DNA of 64,000 nt from Haberlea rhodopensis (lineage: Eukaryota; Streptophyta; Magnoliopsida; Lamiales; Gesneriaceae): positions 1-64,000 of the forward strand of contig CAJQUN010001323.1 of the NCBI GenBank assembly GCA_907163345.1, read 5' to 3'. Within the stretch, counting starts at the first letter, position 1, and every line of letters starts with the position of its first letter. The notes under the pieces were generated by a model that saw nothing but the letters and a program-made list of their open reading frames with translations, was not told the origin of the DNA and searched no databases. Made by a program: the position numbers and the translations under genes. Below are positions 21,675-33,700 of this stretch, piece by piece.

Positions 21675-24235
21675 TCAGACATCCGCCGCTTCAGACAAGC
21701 ACCTAACACTCGTCCCTTCTTCAAGGATTTTGTCCACAAAATCTGGAAATTTTTTCTTCATTTCTTCTAGATCCTCCCATGTCGCATCTTCGGTTGTTGT
21801 TCCTTTCCATTGTACCAGGAGTTCTATGCCTGCTCGGTGCCCTCTCCTCGCTAATCGGCGTCGCAGAACCTGTTCTGGTTCTGGAGCTAGGGTTCCGTCG
21901 TCTTTCATGGAGGGGAGTTGAGGTACCGGATTAGTCTGAGCTCCGAGTTTCTCCTTAAGGCATGATACATGGAAGGTTGGATGGATTTGTGACCCGATGG
22001 GTATATTCAAACGGTAAGCAACATTTCCCACTTTATGGAGAATCTGGAATGGTCCGTAGTAGCGAGGGGAAATCTTCAAGTTTCTCCTCATAGCTGTTGA
22101 CATTTGGCATAGGGTCTCAATCTTAGGTAAACCCATTATCCCTCATTGAAATTTCTATCAGTGCGATTTTTGTCTGCATGGTGCTTCATCTTATTTTGTG
22201 ATTCATGCAGATTTTCACGGACTAGCTGGGCTATGTAGTCACGGCTTCTGATTTCCTCTTCCACGGTTTGTACCCGAGTTGACTCTGGCTCATATGGCAA
22301 CATCAGTGGTGGTGATTGTCCATATACAACTTCGAAGGGTGAGATCTTTGTAGAGCTATGTTTTGATGTGTTGTAGACATATTCTACTAAGGGTAACCAT
22401 TTTGACCAATCTTTGGGCCTGTCACTAGAAAAACACCGTAAGCATTCTAGAGTCTTATTAGTTACCTCAGTTTGTCGGTCTGTCTGTGGATGGTAAGCCG
22501 AGCTTCTGTGCCACAAATTCTAAATAACTCTTTCCAAAACATACTAGTGAATATAGGATCTCGATCACTGACAATAGTTTGTGGCATTCCATGTAGTTTA
22601 AATACATTGTCTAAGAAGAGTCTTGCCACTGTAATTGCTGTGTATGGATGTGCAAGGGTCATGAAATGGGCATATTTGCTTAACCTGTCAACCACTACCA
22701 TGATAACATGTTTTCCTCCTGAGAGGGGAAGTCCCTCGATAAAATCCATGCTAATCTCTGTCCAATTTTTTCCTGGTATAGGAAGAGGCTGAAGCAACCC
22801 TACTGGGTGGAGAGTTTCGGTCATATTTCTTTGGCAAATATCACACTCCCTGACAAAGGCTTGGATATCTTTGCGTTGACCAGGCCAGAAAAACTCTTTT
22901 CGAATTTTTGCATTTGTTTTATACACTCCTGTATGACCTCCTAATGGCCCACTGTGGAATTGATGTAGGATCTGTTGCTGAAATGGCACGAGAGTTCCCA
23001 GATGTATTCTACCTTTGTAAAAGAGTAGATCATTTTGGCTTTGGTACAAGGCGGGGTCCAAGGTTCCTTGTTGGTAGAGGCTGAGAAGCTTCTGTAACAT
23101 GGGATCTTGGTGGTAAGATTTTTTTAGTTCTGCCATCCATTTTGCTTGCACCATACTGATTGCTTGAGTGGTCATTATTGTTATCTGGGTGTTGGGATTG
23201 GGTTCGGTGTTTGGTTGGGAAAGGGTTTCTGAGGAGTTCGGGTCAGTGTTTAGATTTTCTGAGTGGGATAATCGGGATAATGCATCTGCTACCTGGTTAT
23301 TCTTTCCACTTTTGTATTCCACAATGAAGTCATACCCTAGTAACTTAGCCACCCATTTTTGCTGTGCTGGAGTTCCAATCCTTTGTTCTAACAAGAATTT
23401 CAAGGCTCGTTGATCCGTGCGTACCTTGAAGGATTGTCCCAATAAATAATGCCTCCACTTCCTAATAGCCAGTACCAAGGCTAACAGTTCTTTTTCGTAG
23501 GTAGAGAGTGCCAAACTCCTTCCTTTTAAGGCTTGACTCAAATAAGCTATGGGTCGCCCTTCCTGCATTAATACTGCCCCCAATCCTTCTCCTGATGCAT
23601 CACATTCAATAATAAAGGGTTTAGTAAAATATGGAAGTCCTAGAACTGGGGAAGTCACCATTGCTCTTTTCAGCTCTTCAAAAGCTAACTGGGATCTATC
23701 AGTCCAACAAAATGCATCTTTCTTTAGTAGAGCCGTTAGGGGTGCTGCAATTTTTCCATAACCTTGAATTAATTTCCTATAGTAACCGGTGAGCCCTAGG
23801 AATCCCCGTAAAGCCTTGAGGTTCTTGGGAACTGTCCAGCTTTGCATTGCTTCAATTTTTATTGGGTCAGCCCGCACTCCTTCTTTAGAAATAATGTGCC
23901 CCAAGTATTCCACCTTACTGCACCCAAAAACACACTTAGAAACTTTTGCAAAAAAATTATGAGCTTGTAAGATTTCCAGAACAGTGTGCAAGTGTTGCAC
24001 ATGCTCTTCAAAGGTCTTGCTGTAAATTAGGATATCGTCAAAGAAAACCAACACGAACTTCCTTAAATGTGGTCTGAATACTTCATTCATCAATCCTTGA
24101 AAGGTTGATGGAGCGTTGGTAAGGCCAAAAGGCATTACTAAGAACTCATAGTGGCCTTCATGAGTTCTGAACGCAGTTTTGGGTACATCTTCAGACTTCA
24201 TTCTGATCTGATGGTATGTTCCTAGTTTTTCTAGG
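21675..24235 (-). pseudogene. Ty3/gypsy chromovirus pol (RT, RNase H, integrase, chromodomain), 5'-truncated
   Basis: From 24201 the frame runs through RT (VFFDDILIYSK intact), RNase H (IIECDASGEGLGAVL, STYEKELLALV), the integrase zinc-binding region (GGHTGVYKT...CDICQRN) and the catalytic core (DFIEGLPL, IVSDRDPIF). It shifts frame near 22465-22516 within SAYHPQTD, continues to about 22136, and shifts again before the C-terminal chromodomain (LLVQWKGTTTEDATWEDLEE, 21675-22136). Chromodomain placement marks it as a chromovirus. Gag, protease and the RT N-terminus are missing: the sequence stops at about 24235 (GTYHQIRMKSEDV) and abuts a copia fragment on the other strand. The long open stretch (579 codons) suggests a moderately young copy. 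Confidence 0.93.
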
Positions 24236-27200
24236 ATTTTAATTTCAGTTTCAAGACTCGTACCTTTTGGTTATTCCTTTAATTTCTCAGAAACATCATT
24301 TAGTTTATATTATAAATCTGATATTATTGGGAATGGTACATTGTCTGGTGGTCTTTTCTCTATTAATTTACCAAATAATGTCACTTATAATACTATGCAT
24401 GTTTACACTGGTATGAAACGATGTGTTATAAATGAGGATTCCTCTATTTTGTGGCACAGGAGATTAGGTCATATCTCCATAGATAGGATTAAGAGATTAA
24501 TAAATGATGGAGTACTTAATACTTTGGATTTTACTGATTTCAGTACTTGTGTGGACTGCATTAAAGGAAAGGAGACCAACAAGTCCAAGAAATGCGCTAA
24601 GATGAGTACATACATATTAGAGATTATACATTCAGATATTTGTAGTCCAGTAAAGGCTCGCATGATCCGAAATACTTCATCTCTTTTATTGATGATTATT
24701 CACGATATATGTATATCTATTTGCTTCATAACAAGAACAAAGCACTAGACACCTTCAAAGTATTTAAGGCCGAAGTAGAGAAACAATGTGAAAAACAAAC
24801 TAAGATCGTGCGAACAGATAGAGGTATAGAATATTATGGTAGATACACCGAGGATGGACAAGCACCTGGTCCATTTGTGAAGTTTCTTCAAGAACATGGG
24901 ATAGTTGCCCAATACACCATGCCTGGTTCTCCGGACCAAAATGGTGTAGCAGAAAGAAGAAAACGAACTCTAATGGACATGGTGGGGAGTATGCGAAGTA
25001 ACTCCAAGTTTCATGAATCATTGTGGACTGATGCTCTCAAAACGACAGGGTATATATTAAATCGAGTTCCAACTAAGGTTGTTCCAAAGACACCATTTGA
25101 ATTATTCAAAGCTTGGAAACCAAGTTTGTGACATATACGTGTTTGGGATGCTCGTCTGAGGTAAGAGTTTATAACCCACAAGATAAGAAACTAGATCCAA
25201 GGACCATTAGTGGGTATTCCATTGGATATGCCGAAAGGTCTAAGGGTTATCTCATAGCACTAGGATTGTGGAATCAAGAAATGCGAAGTTTCTTGAGAAT
25301 GGCTTAATCAGTGGGAGTTGTCGATTCCAAGACATTGTTTCTGAAAGGAATCATATTGATGCTAAAGCTTCCACATCAAGTGATGATTGATTATTATTTG
25401 CAGCACTCCTCAAGTTCAAATGGGTGTTGGACAACCAATCGTTGAAGTTCCACAAGCTGCTGATAATATTCCAATAGATCAAGATGTTCAAGAATTGCCG
25501 GAAATTATTGAACATCCGGTTGAACAATATGATCCACAAGAAAGTGTTGATACAACATTAAGGAGATCAGCAATACGTAGTGATTATGTTGTGTATTTAC
25601 AAGAAGCAGACTATAATATTGGAGCCGAAATGATCCTGAAACGTTTTCACAAGCCATGAGTTGTAAAGAATCAAGTTTATGGTACGATGCCATGAAAGAT
25701 GAGTTGAATTCTATGACATCTAATGGAGTCTGGGATCTTGTTGAGTTGCCTAATGGTGAAAGCCATTGGATGTAAATGAGTCTATAAAACGAAGAAAGAC
25801 TCATTAGGCAACATTGAAAGATATAAAGCAAGACTCGTTGCTAAATGATTTACTCAAAAAGAAGGAATCGACTACAATGAGACTTTTTCTCATGTATCAA
25901 AGAAAGATTCACTTCGTATTATCATGGCATTAGTTGCACATTTCGATTTGGATTGCAACAAATGGATGTGAAAACAGTATTTCTAAATGGAGATCTAGAG
26001 GAATATGTTTACATGAAACAACCAGAAGGATTTTCCTCTAGTGGTAGTGAGCAATTGGTGTGCAAGCTCAAGAAATCTATATATGGATTGAAACAAGCTT
26101 CTCGTCAATGGTATTTGAAATTTCATGATGTTATCTCTTCATTTGGATTTGTAGAGAACATTATGGATCAAAACATATATCAAAAGGTCAGTGAGAGTAA
26201 GATTTGTTTCCTTATTCTGTATGTGGGTGACATTTTACTTGCAACCAATGATAAGGGTTTGCTACATGAGGTGAAACAATTTCTCTCTAACAACTTTGAT
26301 ATGAAAGATATGGGCGATGCTTCTTATGTCATGGGCATTAAGATACATAGAGACAGAATTCAAGGAATTTTGGGTCTATCTCAAGAGACTTATATCAACA
26401 AAGATTTAGAGATTTCGGATGAAAGATTGTTCACCAAGTATAGCTCTCATTGTGAAGGATGACAGTTTCAATTTGAACCAGTGCCCGAAAAATGATTTTC
26501 AAAGGGAACAAATGAAGAACATTACGTATGCTTCTGCCATTGGAAGCCTGATGTATGCTCAAGTCTACACAAGACCTGACATTGCATTTATTGTTGGGAT
26601 GTTAGGAATAAATCAGAGTAATCCAGGTATAGACCACTGGAGAGCTGCAAAGAAAGTAATGGGGTATCTTAAGGGGACCAAAGATTACATGCTTATGTAT
26701 AGATGGACCGATAATCTGGAAGTAGTTGGCTACTCTGATTCGGACTTCGCTGGCTATGTTGATTCACGGAAATCAACATCAAGATACGTTTTTATGTTTG
26801 CTGGTGGAGCTGTATCTTGGAGAAGCGCAAAACAGACATTGACTGCTACTTCCACTATGGAGGCTGAGTTCGTATCTTTTTTTGAGGCTACATCGCATGG
26901 TGTATGGATGAAGAGTTTCATTTCTGGACTTAGAGTCGTTGATTCAATCTCTAGGCCTTTGAAAATGTATTGTGATAATTCGGCTGCAGTTTTTATGGCT
27001 AAGAATAATAAAAGTGGTATTCGAAGCAAGCATATCCACATCAAGTATCTGACCATAAGAGAACGTGTTAAAGATAAAACATTGGTTATTGAACACGTTA
27101 GTACCGAATTAATGATTATTATTGATCCTTTGACAAAAGGCATGCCACCACTAAAATTTAAGGATCATGTAGAAAGAATGAGACTTGGTTCCTCTATGTG

Positions 27201-27474
27201 AATTTCGTTATAAGAACGAATGTTTGAGAAACTATGTATGTGATATTCTCATATTTTGACTTGTGTACACATTATTTTTTAGAAATATCATTGATTTTGG
27301 GACCTTGAATAAACATATGGTTTATTCATTAAGCAATATGGTCAATATTTGAGAAACATGATGCATTATGATACATGGAAGATAATACTCATATTAAGAG
27401 GACTTATCGCCATGATTCATGAATTTTTTTTCTTATTGTGGTGAATGATGAAATATATGGACAAAGTGGGAGAA
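24236..27474 (+). pseudogene. Ty1/copia pol (GAG-pre-integrase to RNase H), 5'-truncated
   Basis: It starts abruptly at the join with the gypsy fragment. It encodes the GAG-pre-integrase region (LWHRRLGHISIDRIKRLI), integrase (RTDRGIEYYG, GSPDQNGVAERR), RT from about 25935 (MDVKTVFLNGDLEEYVYMKQ, KKSIYGLKQASRQWYLKF) and RNase H (GYSDSDFAG, MEAEFVS, DPLTKGMPPLKFKDHVERMG-like end at 27200). The RT catalytic box is YVGD where YVDD is expected, which removes a metal-binding Asp. Stops and frame changes occur at about 25131, 25307, 25659 and 26460. The polypurine tract AAAGTGGGAGAA (27463-27474) precedes an LTR start. Confidence 0.92.
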
Positions 27475-27780
27475 TGTTAGTCTTTCTTGTTTAATACTTC
27501 ATTTAAGTGGTCCATAAATTAAACATTAAATTGCCACCATTAATCTACCAATAACCGATGGACTAAGGCTTATTGATGGTATGAGCATTGCCTATAAATT
27601 CATATTTGGTCCCTAAACCAACAATCTTATCAAGACTCAAATACATCGTCTAAAGTAGATTGTGAAGGTTTAGAATAACTAAAATCAGAAAAATCAAAAC
27701 ATTTTTTGAGCAAGAAGAGCAATGACTGAAAATATATTATTAATCCATTTTATTCCGTATTTGATCTTCTAAAGCATGTT
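27475..27780 (+). repeat. 3' LTR of the copia element, probably truncated
   Basis: It starts TGTTAGTCTTTC immediately after the polypurine tract. A TATA-like GCCTATAAATTC lies near 27590. No clear terminal CA or target duplication is found, so the right end is uncertain. Confidence 0.6.
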
Positions 27781-27795
27781 TAGATCATATAGAAA

Positions 27796-28116
27796 TTACT
27801 TACAAGAAATTGAAAACATTTTCAGAAATTTACATTTTTGAGCGTCGTCGATAAAGAGAAGAGCTTGTTTAAGAGCAAGTGACAGGTTCTTGGGACCGCC
27901 ATTATCTTCATTCTGGTGTGTCAAGAATTGTAACAGCAGAACCAAAGCAGGAATGAAAACAACCTCGAAATCAACGTGTAAACGCAACGCCTGAAGAACC
28001 CTTTTGCCACTGATGGTTAGATTTAAATCCACGGATATATAGAAACGAGAAGGGAGAGTATCGAATCCGTCCACAGATTGAGGGAAATAATTGAAGTCGA
28101 ATTCATATAACTGCAC
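27796..28116 (-). CDS. Unrecognised first-exon-like frame
   Basis: An open frame of about 106 codons starting MQLYEFDFNYFPQSVDGF. It ends in a consensus donor GTAAGT at about 27802-27797 (SIS followed by TTGTAAGTAATT). It reads like real protein: mixed hydrophobic and charged residues with an amphipathic stretch (LRLHVDFEVVFIPALVLLLQ). I do not recognise the family. Downstream on its strand lies the copia LTR, so later exons are either displaced or lost. It may be a gene fragment. Confidence 0.35.
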   Translation of the reverse strand: MQLYEFDFNYFPQSVDGFDTLPSRFYISVDLNLTISGKRVLQALRLHVDFEVVFIPALVLLLQFLTHQNEDNGGPKNLSLALKQALLFIDDAQKCKFLKMFSISCK

Positions 28117-28531
28117 TTAACTGCCCACTTATTCACTGTCTTCATCTCCTTTCTTTAATTTTTTTTTTAAAAATTCTTGTTTCTTGTCGGGTCTAGTGGA
28201 AGGACAGTTTTAATTTCATGTATAATTTTTTTTTAAATAATTTTAATATCTTATTCAAAATTCATTAATGATCATACTTTTCATATTTTACTATTCTAGT
28301 AATTTGTGGTTCTATTCCCAATTTTATTTAAGTTTCTCCTAATGAATGTATATTGATAGTTTTATAAATATGTTAGGCGGATGAATAATTCATGTTGTTT
28401 CTTAAATAATTTAGTACAACGATATATTTGTTCTAAAAAGAATAGGGTACTTAAAATGAGTATTATGACATTAAAATTTGTGTTGTTTTTGTTGTATATG
28501 GATTTTAGTACCTCTTCTGCTCATTTGCAAT
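28117..28531. other. Intergenic AT-rich stretch
   Basis: No gene or clear repeat seen. It would contain the promoter of the 27796-28116 frame if that is real. Confidence 0.4.
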
Positions 28532-28539
28532 AACAATTT

Positions 28540-29074
28540 TAGGGATGATAACAGGGCGAATTTGGCCAAACCCGGGACCCATCTCACTAAAAAAATGTTC
28601 TCAGACCTAACCTGCCCTGCCAACTAGACCCGCCTTGCCCAGACCGTGAACCGTTTTCTTTATAAAAAAAAATTTATTAGCTAGAAATCAATTTTGATGC
28701 ACAAATATTGTGTTTCGTAATTGGATTCTATGTTCTTCTCTAGTAAATATTTATAATTGACAGTGTAAACTATCTTGAAACTACCATATATTTATTAATT
28801 TGCTATCGTTCCCTTCAAAATGTTCAACTTCTTTAATATGAACACATGAGTTTGAAAAATAATACACATTTTGATTCAACCAAAGAGTTAATGTATATTC
28901 GATATTGAATTTAAAAAAAAATAGTAAAATAAAACATGTATAGTGGGGCAGGTTTGGTCAAATGCAAGATCCGCCCCACTCCACTTTGGAACCCGGTCAG
29001 AAGGGTCCAGACCAGCCCGAAATGGGGCGGTTTAATATGGGTCCGAGTCTGATCCGGGCTCATTGCTATCTCTA
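28540..29074. mobile_element. Non-autonomous hAT element 1
   Basis: 535 bp with imperfect terminal inverted repeats: TAGGGATGATAACAGGGC at the left, and the right end read inward is TAGAGATAGCAATGAGCCC. Flanks are AACAATTT (28532-28539) and AAAAATTT (29075-29082), an 8-bp target duplication with one mismatch, as in hAT. The ends resemble Ac-type TIRs (YAGGGATGAAA). No transposase frame is present. Confidence 0.8.
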
Positions 29075-29231
29075 AAAAATTTTGTCCTACAAAAAGAAAA
29101 AATATTTTTCTTCGTGTATTAAAAGTTAATTATTTGAGATTGTTTAGTATAATTATTTGAGATTGTTTAGTTTGGAAAAGACAAGAAGTTAGTTTATGTC
29201 GTGGAACATTGAACAGTTCAATATAACCAAT

Positions 29232-30049
29232 TAGGGATAGCAACGGGTCGGGTTTGGGACGGGTTTGGCCAATACCAGGACCCGCCCCGGCTCAAAAAAA
29301 AAACCAGGACCCGCCCCGCCAGGACCCGCCGGGTCGCGGGTTCAACCCGCGAACCCGTTTTGTTTTTTTAAATTTGTTATTAAAGATTATTTTTCTATTA
29401 ATTGATTTGAATAAAACATGATTATCAATCTTACCAACTTCATTTCACTGTTAGCATGTTATTTTTCTATTAATTGCTTTCCTTATAAAAGATTATTTTT
29501 CTATTAATTGATTTGAATAAAAGAATCATTAACGGGACCAAAACTTATAAGATAGATGAATTCAACATTTTTATGTCGATAGCCTGACGATTATTTTAAT
29601 GTTCTGTTTTAGAAAAACCTTCTTGTATTTAGAAGTATACGGCACAATTATTGACTATGATGATAAACATGGATAGATTACCCAAATTTATCTCCATGTG
29701 TATGGGTCAGCAGATCAAGAAGAGATGAGCGACAAATTCTTCGAGCGTTTCCTTCCTTATTTTATGTGGTGTGGCATAAGACCAAAATGGGGGGGGAGCG
29801 GGGGGCGGGGATTTTCGCTGTGCAGAAATGAATAAACGATTTACAAATTACAATTTTAATTTTTTTTTTATAATTTATATTTATCCGGGGCGGGTCCGAC
29901 CAATACCAGGACCCGCCCTGCCCCGCATCATAAACCCGTTGATCGGGTCCAGACCCGCCCCGGGACCCGTTTGATCGGGTTTAGACCCGTCCCAAACGGG
30001 ACGGGTTCAATACGGATCCGGGTTCAGACCCGTCCCATTGCCATCCCTA
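29232..30049. mobile_element. Non-autonomous hAT element 2
   Basis: 818 bp. The left end is TAGGGATAGCAACGGGTCGG and the right end read inward is TAGGGATGGCAATGGGACGG. The perfect 8-bp target duplication TAACCAAT is at 29224-29231 and 30050-30057. Both subterminal regions carry many GGGTCC/CGGGTT words typical of transposase-binding clusters. It belongs to the same family as the element at 28540-29074. The interior is AT-rich with no coding frame. Confidence 0.92.
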
Positions 30050-30057
30050 TAACCAAT

Positions 30058-30748
30058 GAATTAACTGTCATAACGGTCTTCCCAAAGCATGTCTTTTTCT
30101 TTTCTTTTCTTTTTTTGAATGGGGGAGGTCAAATATTTTTTCCACCCTCGATGAGACTCAAAATCAAGTCGCTTCCAAAGGGAGAAATAAGCTCTAACCA
30201 TGTGGACTAAGCCCACGAGCTCCAAAGCATAACTTTTTTGTCATGTATTTCAAAATATAGACCATATCGTATGAAATCGTGTTTTAGTCCACTCACTCAT
30301 CCATTACTATGGCGAATATGATAGAAAGTGTGTTAATTTTTTTAAAAAAAAAATTAAAAATCATGCTGGATTGCAGATGTATTCGGAATATTTTGATCAC
30401 ACTGAATTTTTTTACTAGTCCTTAAGACAAAAAAGATATATAATAAACATAGACAATATAATTTAATTTTCAATGGTTATGAATAAGGTATGTTGAATCC
30501 AATCCAATTAAATTCCACTTAACTACAAAAATATAAATAATATTGAATTCATTTCAATTATTTTCCACAGAAACAAGGTTTTCTAAACCAAGTAGAGCTT
30601 CTTGTTCCATCATAATATCATGATCATTACTCTACTACTTGCTTCTCTCTTAATTTATCCAGAAAGCGCGTTTAAAACTTAAGCTATCAGAGTTAAACAC
30701 GCTTATACATATCAGTTGCTGTTAAGTTGGGCCCAATAAATGGGCTGT
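30058..30748. other. Intergenic stretch downstream of PIN6
   Basis: AT-rich, no gene seen. It presumably holds the PIN6 3' untranslated region and polyadenylation signals on the minus strand. Confidence 0.5.
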
Positions 30749-33700
30749 TCATAGGCCCAATAGTATGTAGTACAGTATGGTAATGGGTAAAGAAATCAAC
30801 ATCCCGAATATTACCCTGCAAAAAAATTAATTGATTTACATTTTGAACAAAAACTTCAATACAATATATAGGCTAAATTATAAAAAAAAAAAGAATAATT
30901 ATATATGCTTCCATTATAGAATAGTTGTATTCCAAATTTCTCCATCTAGTTTGAACAATTACATATGTCTCCCTTGTAGAATAGTTGTATTATAATAACA
31001 ACTCATCTAGTTTGTAAAATATATAAGAAAAATTACAACTACATCCCCTGTGATTTGACATAAAAATACATTGTAGGAAGGTAGATGTAATTGTTCAAAC
31101 TAAAGGAGCTTAAACGATAATTATGAAAATTAGAAGGATCTATATGTAGTCACCCAAAAAAATGGTCCCATAAAATATGATTTTTCCAATACTAGTTCCA
31201 AACTTTTAGGACTAATAAAATTTAGGAACACGGAAATTGTTTTAAATAAAAAATAGTCCCACATAATTGTTTTAACTAACCCACAAAAAGTTTTTGTTTA
31301 AAAAAAAAAAGTGATCTCATAATTGAACGGGGTATTTGAGACCATTTTTTATTAGAAACAAAAATTTTGGACTTGTATTGATTAAAAACAATTTCCATTA
31401 AATTATATTTGATTAGTACTAAAACTTGTAACCAATTTTTATAAAGACTCATATTTTACGAGATAATTTTTTAAAAAAAATTTGCCCTAATATATATATA
31501 TATATAACCATAAGACTGACCCGGTACTTAATATGTCAGGATGTAGTCCATATTCTCTAGCAAACACAAATGGGACAATTCCTTGGGGAAGAGCTGCCTA
31601 CACATACAATTACTCAATTATAATAAAGAATTCCAATTTTAAAAAAATAATAGAACAGATTCATATAAATTACACCAGGTTGATATATACCTGAACTATG
31701 GCTGCATGAAGGTGCAGTCCTTTAAGGCCGATGGCTAGAGACGCTGCAGACATCAAAATCGGACCGCCAATAAATCGAACCCCCATTGACATTGCACCCA
31801 TTTTTAAGCCACAAGCGATTATTCGAGGCTGGAGTGCCATGAACAACCCTAAAATAATAACATTCAAATTTTTCCTTATTTTTAAATAATTGAATAGATA
31901 ATATATATGCATAGACAACATACCTAAACTGAACATGGCCATCCCAAGCCCTGCATCTGATATGATTTTGATAGAGTATTTCAACACACTCGGCATTCCC
32001 ACATTCCATCTGTTTATCTCAACCCAACAAGATTTGGTATTTCATTACAAAAAATTTTAAAAAAAGAAATTTATTGATCAGACTGGTTCCCATTTTTTCA
32101 ATTCGCAAGTAAGCATGTATGTTTCAGCGACACGGTAGCGTAGGGCGTCGGGGAGGATGTTGTTCCAATTCCATTGACATTTCACTGAACAGTCGTGGTT
32201 TATTTTCGCGGAATTTTTTGAAATTAAAAAAATTAGATAATTTGGAAAATTTTGGGCAATTTTTAAGGGATAATACATTATAACATCCTCGTAGTGTGGA
32301 TTTATTCCCGGTTCAGTCACGCATTTTGTCATGTCTTGATTTTGTCATGACCCGAAACTTTATATGATCATGCATACGCATTATGGTATATATGAAATCA
32401 TTTATAAGCATAATTGCGTATAGTTTGACATTTCCTATGTGCATTGGAAAGCATAGAGGTTGTGAATAGAATAAATTTGAAGAATAATAAATGTAATAGA
32501 TTTTAATTGACTAAATTTTAATTTATTTAATAAATATAATGAATAGATTTAATATATTGAATAAATTTAATGAATAGAATAGATTATATTGAATAGACTA
32601 AATGAATATATATTGAATAGATGTTTAAAGGTAAAGAAATGAGTTATACTTTAGGTTGCATGAGTTGTACCTTGAAATAAGTTATACCTTATGTAATATG
32701 GTTTGTACCTTGCATAGGTATACTTTATGCTTTATACATTGTACCTTGCAAGCAAGTTGTACCTTATGTTGTGTAGCTTGCGTTTTGAATTAGTTTTACC
32801 TTATGCTACATGATTTGTACCTTACTTATGATTGGTAATTTTTGAGGTAGTGAAAAAGTGAACTTCACTTGGATTTTTACATATTATAAGCTAAATAATC
32901 AGATTAAAAACATATACTCACACGAGCAAACAAGATAAAAAGAAGAAAAAAGAAAAAGGAAAGGAGAAAAAGATTTTGTGCTGATTTTACAATCAACTAG
33001 CTATTGGAAAGGTAATAATCTCGAACAAGCTACATATAAGGTGAACTGATTGTGACACCTATTACACATAACACATACACATGAGGCATATAGCATAATA
33101 TTTAATGGCAGCAAAACTTGCAATTTCATATCATCCAATCAAGACGTTTAGCATATTATAATTTACAAGGCATATAGATATATATATGCCACAAAAATAA
33201 CCAAGGTTGTACCCCTCACAGCCCAACCAAAAACATATACAGTATATGCAGATGATGAGCTGTGTGAGAAGTACTAGAGTCAGACAGCCGACCTTGGTCA
33301 TACTTCCAAAATATGTAGAAACACCTTGTAATCTAACAATTTCATTCACATACCTTTTTTTGGTAATACTTTGTCCCATATTGGTTGTGGATGAAAATTT
33401 AAAGTGGTTTATAAATGCTTGCAATGGAATATTATAGCAACTTGGGTTAACCATTTTCGTAGAGCGATGACTGATACGAAGTTGTTGCTATATGAATCTA
33501 TTGTGCAATCGCGCTTGCGCGGGCCTTGGCCCTGTGCGTGACATATTTAGTCCCTAAAATTTTAATAGAATGATATAGGGACCGAACCGGGCAAAATGTT
33601 AAAACTTTAGGGTCTAAATCAGAACGATAATAAAATGAGGGGCTGAAACGGGAATGGACCCTAATAGTATGGATGTTTTAATGAAATATCCCCATTTTTA

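Noticed and set aside
33131..33454. A 107-codon frame with a hydrophobic segment
   Set aside because: It lies within PIN6 intron 3, shows no family motifs and is compatible with chance in AT-rich DNA.
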